NCBI GenBank assembly: GCA_039819665.1 | Contig: JBCBRM010000052.1 | Location: 1-64,000 of the forward strand | Origin: JAWPMV01 sp039819665 | GTDB lineage: Bacteria > Bacteroidota > Bacteroidia > J057 | Reading direction: 5' to 3' | Length of the DNA stretch: 64,000 nucleotides | Part shown: one piece after another, positions 40,991 to 48,930 of the stretch | How the letters are laid out: every line of letters starts with the position of its first letter | How positions within the stretch are numbered: the first letter of the stretch is position 1 | Made by a program: the position numbers and the translations under genes | The notes under the pieces: model-generated | Database searches by the model: none | Seen by the model: only the letters and a program-made list of their open reading frames with translations | Told to the model about the DNA's origin: nothing

Positions 40991-43723
40991 ATGTTTATGA
41001 TTCACTTAAACGATCAGCTAATACGAAATGCAAGTGTATTAATATTGACTGTACTGATCCAGATTGGACTATTACGCGCACAAACAACGATCTCAGGATC
41101 TGTAAAAGATGATAAATCAGAACCCTTGATCGGAGTATCTGTCTATTTACAAGGCACAAGTTCAGGAGCTAGAACTGACACCGAGGGAAAATTTAGTTTT
41201 ACTACCTCTCTCAGCGGAGAAAAAGAACTAATTGTTTCCTATGTTGGCTATACGAATCTATCAGAGACCGTTACGCTGGATGGCAGCAATATTATTCGAG
41301 CATTCACGCTTAATCCAGACGTCATAGGATTATCGGAAGTTGTGATTACCGGAAATGCAAATCCGAAATCAAGACTTGAATCCAGCATTGCGATTTCTTC
41401 AGTCAATGTAGATCGCGTTCAAAATACCGGTGCGAGAAGTACAGCAGAATTATACAAGACTATCCCAGGTCTCTTTGTGAACGCCTCTGGTGGGGAAGGA
41501 AATGCAAATATTGAAATACGTGGAAATCCAAGTAATGGAGGGGGAAAGTTTGTACAAGTTCAAGAAGATGGACTTCCCGTATTGCCCTTTAGTGACATCA
41601 TGTTTGGTAATGTGGATATGTTTACCAGACTAGATTTTACGACTCAAAGAGTTGAAACCATTCGTGGGGGGTCGGCATCCGTCTTCGGGAGTAATTCAGG
41701 AGGAGGTATCATCAATAATATCAGCAAGACTGGAACCATTGAAGGGGGATCAGTCGGATTGGAAGTTGGGCTAGACTTTTCACACCTGCGTACAGATTTC
41801 GAATACGGCGCTCATATAGGAGAAGATGTTAGATTCCATATAGGTGGTTTTTACCGTAATAATGATGGAGTAAGGTCGCCCGGATATAGTGCAAACAAAG
41901 GGGGGCAGCTAAAATTTAACATCACAAAAGATTTTGATAATGGATATGTCAGGTTTTATTTCAAACACTTAAATGACAATACTATCCCCTATATTCCTAT
42001 TCCATTGGCACGGGAAGGAGACCCTAATTCTAATACCGTTGAGTTAACCAGCCTTCCAGGCTTTAGTGGAACTCATGGAACTTTTCATAGTGTCGATTTG
42101 CTTAGGTTCAAAGCCCAATCCCCTAATGGAGGATTTGTTGAAGAATCCTTAGAAGGTGGAATGGAGCCTAAAGCTACCTCCTGGGGAGCAGAAGTTTTCT
42201 TTGATCTTGGCGAGGGTTGGAGCTTAAAAAATAAACTACGCCTATCGGTTATTAATCATGAATTCAATGGAATATTCTCCTTCAGTGGATCGCCCCAATC
42301 GGCTACAGAATTTGCTGCATCTCGTGGGGTAACGGACTTTACCTATAGCTACAGCTCAGGATTAGGAGCTGGTCAGGCCTTGTCTCAAAATCAACTAAAT
42401 AACTTAAATGGTAATGGCCTTGTTGTCGAGTATGGATATTGGAATGTAGATCTTCCTATGGAGTATACGACCAATGAGATTTCATTTAACAAAAACTTTG
42501 AAGAGACTAATGCCAACTTAACACTTGGAGCATTCTTCCATCAATTTGACTTAGAATCAGAGTGGTGGTGGCATAATTTCCTGGCAGATGTTTCCGACAA
42601 TACGCGTAGACTTGATCTTATTGATAATTCAAATGGGGAATCTCTGACAGTAAACGGTTTTTCCCAATACGGGACACTTTATAAAAGCTACAAAGGAGAA
42701 TCAAGGGTTTACGCTCCTTTCATTAATTATGAAATTGAAGTTAATGATCAACTAAATATTGACGCAGGGGCTAGATTGGATATTGGTAGAATTACGGGAC
42801 AAACCAATGTGGGGGTAGGTTCAACTTATGATTTCGATGTTAACAATGATGGTTTTATCAGTCAGGCAGAAACCGGAATCCTACATAATGATGGACAATT
42901 CATTCCCATAGACGCTAGCTATGAGAATTTTTCTTACTCAATTGGATTAAATTATAAATTCAATGATAACCTGGCCACCTTTGCCAGACATAGCCAGGGC
43001 GCAAGATTCAATTTTGATAGAGCATTTGCCTTTAATGCAGTAGCGGACAGAGAATCAGGTCTATCTGAATTTGAAGAAGATGGCGAGCGTATCATCCAAT
43101 ATGAATTAGGAGTTAAGTACAGATCTCCATCTGCAGGTTTCTTCCTCACAGGATTTCATACCAGGTACCCCGATGATATTTTCCAGGAGTTGATTTTTGA
43201 TGGTAGTGGTAACTCTGTAAACTTAACTTCCAGAGGACTTATTCAAGTTACAGGAGTTGAATTTGAGGCCAAAGTTGTGCTTGGAAATATTGACCTGGAT
43301 TTTAACGGAACTTTCTTTGCCAGAACCTATGGAGATAGAACAGTCCAGGCACCTGATGGAACAGCTTTGGATTTATCTGGACAGGAAACTCCCGGGGTAA
43401 AATCATTTTTCACCTTTACTCCTAAATATGAGACAGACAATGGAAAATTTACCATAGGAACAAGTCTCATCTATAGAGGCAGATTAGATAATGGAGATTT
43501 CGATGACACATTTTTCCCATCCTATATGAGCGTTAACCCATTTGTTGGATATAATATCTCCAAGAATGTATCAATCGGAATAAATGGATCTAATGTATTC
43601 AATGTAATTGGAATTGATGAAGGTAACCCTAGAAGTATTGTAAGTCCCGTAGGGCAAAACGTTACCTTCGCAAGACCTCTATTGGGTAGATCTATTATCT
43701 CAAGAGTAGTATATACTTTCTAA
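40991..43723 (+). CDS. TonB-dependent outer-membrane receptor with an EF-hand-like loop
   Basis: A 910-residue receptor: signal peptide to about 30 (LLRAQ), a carboxypeptidase-like regulatory domain (TTISGSVKDDKSEPLIGVSVYL, about 31-115), a plug domain (ELYKTIPGLFVNASGGEGNANIEIRG, about 150-260) and a 22-strand-type barrel ending RSIISRVVYTF. It lacks the SusC-specific features and has no SusD partner, so it is closer to siderophore/cofactor-type receptors. A 12-residue loop at residues 616-627 (DVNNDGFISQAE) is a perfect EF-hand calcium loop. It follows the hybrid sensor by 162 bases and is followed by the quinoprotein dehydrogenase, so it may import the substrate or PQQ itself. Confidence 0.9.
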   Translation: MFMIHLNDQLIRNASVLILTVLIQIGLLRAQTTISGSVKDDKSEPLIGVSVYLQGTSSGARTDTEGKFSFTTSLSGEKELIVSYVGYTNLSETVTLDGSNIIRAFTLNPDVIGLSEVVITGNANPKSRLESSIAISSVNVDRVQNTGARSTAELYKTIPGLFVNASGGEGNANIEIRGNPSNGGGKFVQVQEDGLPVLPFSDIMFGNVDMFTRLDFTTQRVETIRGGSASVFGSNSGGGIINNISKTGTIEGGSVGLEVGLDFSHLRTDFEYGAHIGEDVRFHIGGFYRNNDGVRSPGYSANKGGQLKFNITKDFDNGYVRFYFKHLNDNTIPYIPIPLAREGDPNSNTVELTSLPGFSGTHGTFHSVDLLRFKAQSPNGGFVEESLEGGMEPKATSWGAEVFFDLGEGWSLKNKLRLSVINHEFNGIFSFSGSPQSATEFAASRGVTDFTYSYSSGLGAGQALSQNQLNNLNGNGLVVEYGYWNVDLPMEYTTNEISFNKNFEETNANLTLGAFFHQFDLESEWWWHNFLADVSDNTRRLDLIDNSNGESLTVNGFSQYGTLYKSYKGESRVYAPFINYEIEVNDQLNIDAGARLDIGRITGQTNVGVGSTYDFDVNNDGFISQAETGILHNDGQFIPIDASYENFSYSIGLNYKFNDNLATFARHSQGARFNFDRAFAFNAVADRESGLSEFEEDGERIIQYELGVKYRSPSAGFFLTGFHTRYPDDIFQELIFDGSGNSVNLTSRGLIQVTGVEFEAKVVLGNIDLDFNGTFFARTYGDRTVQAPDGTALDLSGQETPGVKSFFTFTPKYETDNGKFTIGTSLIYRGRLDNGDFDDTFFPSYMSVNPFVGYNISKNVSIGINGSNVFNVIGIDEGNPRSIVSPVGQNVTFARPLLGRSIISRVVYTF
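42836..42871 (+). other. EF-hand-like calcium-binding loop in the TonB receptor
   Basis: Codons 616-627 spell DVNNDGFISQAE, which fits D-x-[DN]-x-[DN]-G-x-[IL]-x-x-x-E at every position. It lies between barrel strands, probably in an extracellular loop. There is only one loop, with no second EF-hand nearby. Confidence 0.6.
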
Positions 43724-43766
43724 TATATTTGATTTTATTAATAGTTAGTTTGCGACGTGTAGAGTT

Positions 43767-43796
43767 CCCTCGCAGCAGTAGAGCATGCTGCGAGGG
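43767..43796 (+). terminator. Strong hairpin between receptor and dehydrogenase genes
   Basis: An 11-base perfect stem, CCCTCGCAGCA (43767-43777) with TGCTGCGAGGG (43786-43796), and an 8-base loop. The T-run (TTTTTTT, 43811-43817) is 14 bases further on, so termination may be partial; it could set the ratio of receptor to enzyme. Confidence 0.65.
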
Positions 43797-43839
43797 CTTT
43801 ACCAAAATGCTTTTTTTAGAATATTATTAAAGACTTTAC

Positions 43840-46053
43840 ATGATATCTAGGTATAGAATCTCTCTATGGATTTTTGTCTACACGTTAACTGCTTTATGTG
43901 GGTTTTCATGTCAGAAGCAAGAAGAAAGTGTAGCCTCAGCAAGCAAAGAGAAAGCAGAATATTATAATACTTGGGAACATTATTTGGGTGATCCCGGAAG
44001 GAGCCACTATGCAAATTTATCCCAAATAGATCCTGCTAATGTAGAGAGACTGGAAGTGGCATGGACCTATAAAAGCGGAGGCCTGAAGGAAAATGGAAAC
44101 TCCCAAATACAAACAAATCCCCTAATAATTGAAGAAAAACTGATCGGTGTTAATGCTTCAAATCACCTATTTGCGATCAATAATACTAATGGAGAAGAGA
44201 TATGGAAATTTAGCCCAGGTTCAGAGGATCAATCTGGCCTCGGATTAAGCAGAGGGATTAGTTTTTGGAGATCTAAGGACAGCGAGTATCAAAGTCGGAT
44301 ATTTTTTGGTTCCGGGCCTAACTTATATGCCGTAAATCTGGAAAATGGCGAGCTGATCCCATCTTTTGGAGAAAATGGAAAAATCGACCTTAGGGAAAAT
44401 CTGGGAAGAGATCCAGAAAAGCTAACAGTAGTGTTAACTACACCGGGTGCCATCTATAATGATCTTTATATAATAGGATCGAGAACCGGGGAGTCACCGG
44501 GAGCAGCACCTGGGCATATCAGAGCATATAATGTAAAGAGTGGCGAACTAGTTTGGACATTTAAAACTATTCCCCATCCTGGAGAAGTAGGATATGAGAC
44601 CTGGCCAAAAGAAGCCTATCTAGATGTGACCATTGGAGGAGCAAATAGCTGGGCGGGCCTTGCTCTGGATGAGGAAAATGAAATTGTCTATGTACCTACA
44701 GGTTCGGCAGCTTTTGATTGGTTTGGGGGGAATCGCAAAGGAGATAATCTCTTCTCCAATTGTTTATTAGCGCTCAATGCAAACACAGGAGAAAGAATTT
44801 GGCATTTTCAGTTCGTTAAACACGACTTATGGGATCGAGATATTCCCGCTCCTCCAAATTTGCTAGAGGTAAAAAAAGAGGGTAAAACGATTCCAGCAGT
44901 TGCTCAGGTTACAAAAAGCGGACACATTTATGTTTTTAACAGGTTGACCGGAGAATCCCTTTTTCCTCTATCCGAAAAAAAATATCCACCAACTACTTTA
45001 GCCGGGGACGAAGCAGCGAGTACACAAGTCTTACCTGCTAAACCAGAACCTTTTGCCAGACAGAGGCTTGAAGAAGAGGATTTATTCGCACCCAATGAGT
45101 TAGCCTTTGTAGAAGATTTTGTAGATAAGAATCCCAATTCTAAAAAGCTTACCGTCAAACAAAAATTATCTGGTATAAGCTCTAATGGGCAATTCATTCC
45201 TATCGACACTACAGGTGTCATTCTTTTTCCAGGAGCAGATGGAGGAGCAGAATGGGGAGGAGCGGCAGTAGATCCCAGAAGTGGGGTCATGTATGTGAAC
45301 TCCAATGAAATGGCATGGATAGTAAAAATGTCAAAAGTGGGCGAAAAAAATGGCAAAAAGATAAGTTTTGCTGAGTCTTTGGTACAAATTCACTGTACAA
45401 GATGTCATGGAGGTAATCTGCAAGGCCTAGGGGTAATCCCCAATTTGCAACATGTAGAAGAGAAGTTGTCAATAGATGAGGTAAAGAATATTATCACAAA
45501 AGGTAAAGGTAGTATGCCTGGCATGCCAAATATTCCCGAAGAGGAGGTGGATGAAATTGCAAACTTCTTAATGAAAACAAGTAAGAATAGCGGGGATCAT
45601 AGATCAGAAAGAACTTTTGATACCCCGTATGCGATTAGTGGTTTTGGAAGATTTAAAGACATTTCAGGTTTCCCCGCAGTAAAACCACCTTGGGGTACAT
45701 TAAATGCTATCGACCTAAATTCTGGGGAATATCTATGGAAGATTCCCCTGGGTCATGATAAATCCCTAACTGAACATATGGACACAAATAGTGGAACAGA
45801 AAATTACGGAGGCCCAGTCATTACCAAAAGTCAGCTTCTATTTATTGCCGCAACAAAAGATGAAAAAATTAGAGCCTTTCACATGAAAACAGGAGAACTC
45901 CTATGGGAAAAAGACTTACCTGCCGGAGGGTATGCTACTCCGGCAACCTACGAATCAGCGGGTAAACAGTATGTAGTAATTGCTTGTGGGGGCGGAAAAA
46001 TGGGTACAAAGTCGGGAGACCTATATGTTGCCTATGCCTTGCCACAAGATTAA
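43840..46053 (+). CDS. PQQ-dependent dehydrogenase lipoprotein with internal cytochrome c domain
   Basis: A 737-residue quinohaemoprotein. The lipoprotein signal ends at GFSC (about 24). The eight-bladed PQQ propeller is recognisable from YYNTWEHYLGDPGRSHYANLSQI, FVKHDLWDRDIPAPPNLL (Asp region of glucose/quinate-type enzymes) and the late PPWGTLNAIDLNSGEYLWKIPLGH typical of the membrane glucose dehydrogenase group. A c-type haem site CTRCH is at 518-522 with Met in GSMPGMPNIPEEE, inserted between propeller blades. It should oxidise an aldose or polyol in the periplasm and pass electrons through its own haem to the respiratory chain. No pqq synthesis genes are in the window. It follows the receptor on the same strand. 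Confidence 0.9.
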   Translation: MISRYRISLWIFVYTLTALCGFSCQKQEESVASASKEKAEYYNTWEHYLGDPGRSHYANLSQIDPANVERLEVAWTYKSGGLKENGNSQIQTNPLIIEEKLIGVNASNHLFAINNTNGEEIWKFSPGSEDQSGLGLSRGISFWRSKDSEYQSRIFFGSGPNLYAVNLENGELIPSFGENGKIDLRENLGRDPEKLTVVLTTPGAIYNDLYIIGSRTGESPGAAPGHIRAYNVKSGELVWTFKTIPHPGEVGYETWPKEAYLDVTIGGANSWAGLALDEENEIVYVPTGSAAFDWFGGNRKGDNLFSNCLLALNANTGERIWHFQFVKHDLWDRDIPAPPNLLEVKKEGKTIPAVAQVTKSGHIYVFNRLTGESLFPLSEKKYPPTTLAGDEAASTQVLPAKPEPFARQRLEEEDLFAPNELAFVEDFVDKNPNSKKLTVKQKLSGISSNGQFIPIDTTGVILFPGADGGAEWGGAAVDPRSGVMYVNSNEMAWIVKMSKVGEKNGKKISFAESLVQIHCTRCHGGNLQGLGVIPNLQHVEEKLSIDEVKNIITKGKGSMPGMPNIPEEEVDEIANFLMKTSKNSGDHRSERTFDTPYAISGFGRFKDISGFPAVKPPWGTLNAIDLNSGEYLWKIPLGHDKSLTEHMDTNSGTENYGGPVITKSQLLFIAATKDEKIRAFHMKTGELLWEKDLPAGGYATPATYESAGKQYVVIACGGGKMGTKSGDLYVAYALPQD

Positions 46054-46203
46054 GGCATTAGATTTCGAAATAAACAAAATTAGCCTCCAACATAATTGAA
46101 TTTCAGCCATAAAAGAAGCTAGTGGATAACATTCGGATACTATTCCTTTAGCTTATAATTGCCAAGACAGCCATTTATTGTAAAAGCTTTGAAACGAAAC
46201 CCA

Positions 46204-46232
46204 AAAAGGCGACGAAAATTTCGTCGCCTTTT
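46204..46232. terminator. Bidirectional terminator
   Basis: AAAAGGCGACGAAA and TTTCGTCGCCTTTT form a symmetrical hairpin between the convergent dehydrogenase and SH3 lipoprotein genes, with A-run and T-run on either side, so it can act in both directions. Confidence 0.85.
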
Positions 46233-46250
46233 CATTCGTAATTCTTTCAA

Positions 46251-47237
46251 TTATTGTACTGCTCCTTCCTGTTTTTTGGAAGTAAAATAGCCATAGACCC
46301 AGCCTTCTTGTCCGTCCTTCTCTACCAGGTACCAATAGTCATTCATATTTCTGATCTCGGTACGGGCTCCCCTTTCCAGGATATTGCAGATATCCCCGGA
46401 CTGAAGTTTAAAAATGATATTATCTGCTTCAGAATCCGGGTCACTACGTACGTTGAGATTATCGGTAGTTACCATCAATTGATTAGCTGGTAAAGCAGTC
46501 ATCTGCTGTACTTCTTCCAACTTTTCATTGACTATGCTCATCAAAGGAGATTCCCCGAAAAGCGTATTCTTACTTAGATTTTCTAGTTTTTCGGACTGAG
46601 TGATAGGGTTCTTTTCCAGTAAAGCGCGTGAAAACATGATTGCGACATTTACATCTACCTCATCTGTGCTGAAATTGGTATTTTCTTTGATCCAACCTTT
46701 TTTCTTCTTTTCCTGTCCAAAAACTTCCATCCAACCTTCAGTCTCTGAATCATTTAATACGGCAAAGATCTCTCCTCGCTCAAATTGTTTTCCATCGAAG
46801 GTCGTAAGGTCAGGACGAGAGTAAACATCCACCGTACCGGTAGCAGCGGCTCTTTGAGCATTTACTGCGAAAAGGTAATCATAGGACCATCCCACTTTCC
46901 CGTCTGACAACTCCATTTCGAGGTAATTTCTTTCGCCAGCTTCTTCTGATTTTCCCGTCAAGGTTACCACCTCTCCAAAGCTCATACCTGCCAACCATTT
47001 GGCATCTTTTCCTCTTCCCGGCATAGAACGCAATCCAGCCTGTGGCCACAAGCAAATCCCTAACTGAATTTCATCAGCGGAAGGAATTTCTCTCGTACTT
47101 TCAGTTGAACTTTCTGTAGAACCTACAGCAGATTCTGTTCCGGCTTCAGAACTTGAAGAAGAAGATTTTTCATCACAGGCAAGAACAAATAAGCCGCTAA
47201 AAAGGGTGAAAATTAGTAAAGTCTTGAAGGGTTTCAT
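46251..47237 (-). CDS. Lipoprotein with three bacterial SH3 domains
   Basis: From the ATG at 47237 (328 residues) the product has a lipoprotein signal (MKPFKTLLIFTLFSGLFVLAC). A longer frame from 47300 adds 21 residues with no signal character. After a Ser/Glu-rich linker come three SH3-like units: about 65-130 (LRSMPGRG...VGWSYDYLF), about 133-195 (VDVYSRPDL...KKGWIKEN) and about 255-325 (LNVRSDPDSEADNI...EGWVYGYF). The third fits SH3b best. Such domains bind peptidoglycan or proteins; no catalytic domain is attached. It lies downstream of the GDSL esterase gene on the same strand (106-base gap). Confidence 0.85.
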   Translation of the reverse strand: MKPFKTLLIFTLFSGLFVLACDEKSSSSSSEAGTESAVGSTESSTESTREIPSADEIQLGICLWPQAGLRSMPGRGKDAKWLAGMSFGEVVTLTGKSEEAGERNYLEMELSDGKVGWSYDYLFAVNAQRAAATGTVDVYSRPDLTTFDGKQFERGEIFAVLNDSETEGWMEVFGQEKKKKGWIKENTNFSTDEVDVNVAIMFSRALLEKNPITQSEKLENLSKNTLFGESPLMSIVNEKLEEVQQMTALPANQLMVTTDNLNVRSDPDSEADNIIFKLQSGDICNILERGARTEIRNMNDYWYLVEKDGQEGWVYGYFTSKKQEGAVQ

Positions 47238-47343
47238 GTTAGATGTGTTTATGATGCAATAATAGTGATTTATGAATCTAATTGGTAAAACACCCTTCAT
47301 AAATCCTGCATTATATGTATTCTCAGGTTTTGGCTTGGAGGGC

Positions 47344-48063
47344 CTAATTTACTTCCTCTATCATATCCTTCAAAATTGCCCATAGATTTTCTGCAACAAT
47401 CTGGTGGCCTTCTGCTGTCGGATGTATGGCATCTGATTGGTTCAATTCGGCTTCTCCGGCTACCCCATCAAGAAGAAAGGGCATCAGAACAGCTTCATTA
47501 TCTTCGGCCAGTTTAGGATAAATAGCACGAAAATCCTCAGTATAAGCTTCTCCCATATTTGGAGGGGCTTCCATTCCTGTAATCAATAGTTTTGCATCCG
47601 GATAACTCTCTTTGACTGTCTCCAAAATAAACTGAAGATTATCATGCGTAGCTCCGGGATTGATCCCTCGGAGGCCATCGTTTGCCCCTAATTCCAGGAC
47701 AAATATATCAACCGCTTGTCGCATCATCCATTTGATCCGACCTTTCCCATCAGAACTGGTTTCTCCACTTATTCCCCCATTGATTACTTCATATGGTAGT
47801 TCCAGCTCTTCCAATTTCCTTTGTATAAGCCCAGCAAAACCGTCCATAGGATTATCCAATCCATAACCTGCAGTCAAACTATTACCAAATATGAGGATCT
47901 TCTTTTTCGCATCCTGTTCCGATGCCTTTTGGCTGGATTGAGTTTCATTCATACTTTCAACCTGATCTTCAGTTTTCCCTTCTTCTGTTTGAGAATTGTC
48001 TGCGCTCCCGCTACAGGCCCACATGATTAGTACCAAAATGGGAAAAAAGACGTATTTTTTCAT
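47344..48063 (-). CDS. tesA: GDSL/SGNH lysophospholipase-arylesterase lipoprotein
   Basis: A 239-residue lipoprotein (signal ends at MWACSG). SGNH hydrolase blocks are clear: IFGNSLTAGYGLDNP (Ser in GNSLT), NGGISGETSSDG (Gly), LELGANDGLRGI (Asn) and the terminal DAIHPTAEGHQ (Asp and His). This is the TesA type: broad esterase, thioesterase or lysophospholipase acting in the periplasm. It lies divergent from an ABC ATPase/FtsX-type permease pair, which reproduces the tesA/ybbA/ybbP neighbourhood of E. coli. Between signal and enzyme is a Gln/Ser/Glu-rich linker of about 25 residues. Confidence 0.92.
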   Translation of the reverse strand: MKKYVFFPILVLIMWACSGSADNSQTEEGKTEDQVESMNETQSSQKASEQDAKKKILIFGNSLTAGYGLDNPMDGFAGLIQRKLEELELPYEVINGGISGETSSDGKGRIKWMMRQAVDIFVLELGANDGLRGINPGATHDNLQFILETVKESYPDAKLLITGMEAPPNMGEAYTEDFRAIYPKLAEDNEAVLMPFLLDGVAGEAELNQSDAIHPTAEGHQIVAENLWAILKDMIEEVN

Positions 48064-48222
48064 CTTATCTGCTTTTTTTCAAAGGTAAATGAAACTTATA
48101 AGAATTCCATCAGTTTAAGTACCAGAGAAATAGAGCTAAATTGGAATAAATTTCTTCACACCGATGTCTATCTTCTGGTGCATCACACTAATCCCATTTA
48201 AAAGACATAATCCGATCGTTTC

Positions 48223-48903
48223 ATGGATTCAATTTTACGCGTAGAAAACCTAAGTAAATCATATCTCAGTGGTGATTCAAGCCTAACCGTTCTAAAAAAC
48301 ATTCAATTTGACGTAGCTCCCGGTAGTAAAATGGCTATCGTAGGCCCTTCTGGTAGTGGAAAAACTACCTTGCTTGGCTTGTGTGCAGGTCTGGACAAAG
48401 CCAGTACTGGAGACATTCAGTTGCATGGCTCATCGCTCGCGAGCTTAAACGAAGATCAACGAGCAGCTATCCGAAATGAATATGTAGGTTTCATTTTCCA
48501 AAACTTTCAGCTAATCCCTACCCTTACAGCTCTGGAAAATGTCATGGTTCCTTTGGAATTGCAAGGGAAAAGTGGAGCAGAAGAGGTAGCTCAAGAATTG
48601 TTGACACGGGTAGGTCTGGGAGATCGTTACCACCACTACCCTAGCCAACTTTCAGGAGGGGAGCAGCAAAGAGTTGCCCTTGCCCGGGCCTTTTCTAATC
48701 GTCCGCGTATCCTTTTTGCTGATGAACCCACGGGTAATCTCGACGAGGAAACCTCCGCACAAGTTGAAGAATTGATGTTTGAGCTCAACCAGGAAGCTGG
48801 GACGACCCTTATCATTGTTACCCACGATCCTGAACTGGCAGAAAAAACAGACCGCATCATCCGTTTGAAAGGCGGAGAGATCGTTTCAGATAGTGCAGCT
48901 TAA
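48223..48903 (+). CDS. ybbA: ABC transporter ATP-binding protein (YbbA type)
   Basis: A 226-residue ATPase: Walker A GPSGSGKTTLLG (about 40), Q-loop IFQNFQLIP, signature LSGGEQQRVALARA, Walker B ILFADEPTGNLDEE and the switch His in VTHDPEL. This is the LolD/MacB/YbbA subfamily, which drives FtsX-like permeases. The permease gene follows after 27 bases. In E. coli the pair YbbA/YbbP is linked to tesA and thought to handle lipids or other envelope-bound substrates, although its cargo is not settled. Confidence 0.95.
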   Translation: MDSILRVENLSKSYLSGDSSLTVLKNIQFDVAPGSKMAIVGPSGSGKTTLLGLCAGLDKASTGDIQLHGSSLASLNEDQRAAIRNEYVGFIFQNFQLIPTLTALENVMVPLELQGKSGAEEVAQELLTRVGLGDRYHHYPSQLSGGEQQRVALARAFSNRPRILFADEPTGNLDEETSAQVEELMFELNQEAGTTLIIVTHDPELAEKTDRIIRLKGGEIVSDSAA

Positions 48904-48930
48904 ATCAGGTTTCCAATTTTATCCCACAAC

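Noticed and set aside
40991..46053. A polysaccharide utilisation locus
   Set aside because: There is no SusD-like protein, no glycosidase and no lyase; the receptor lacks clear SusC features.
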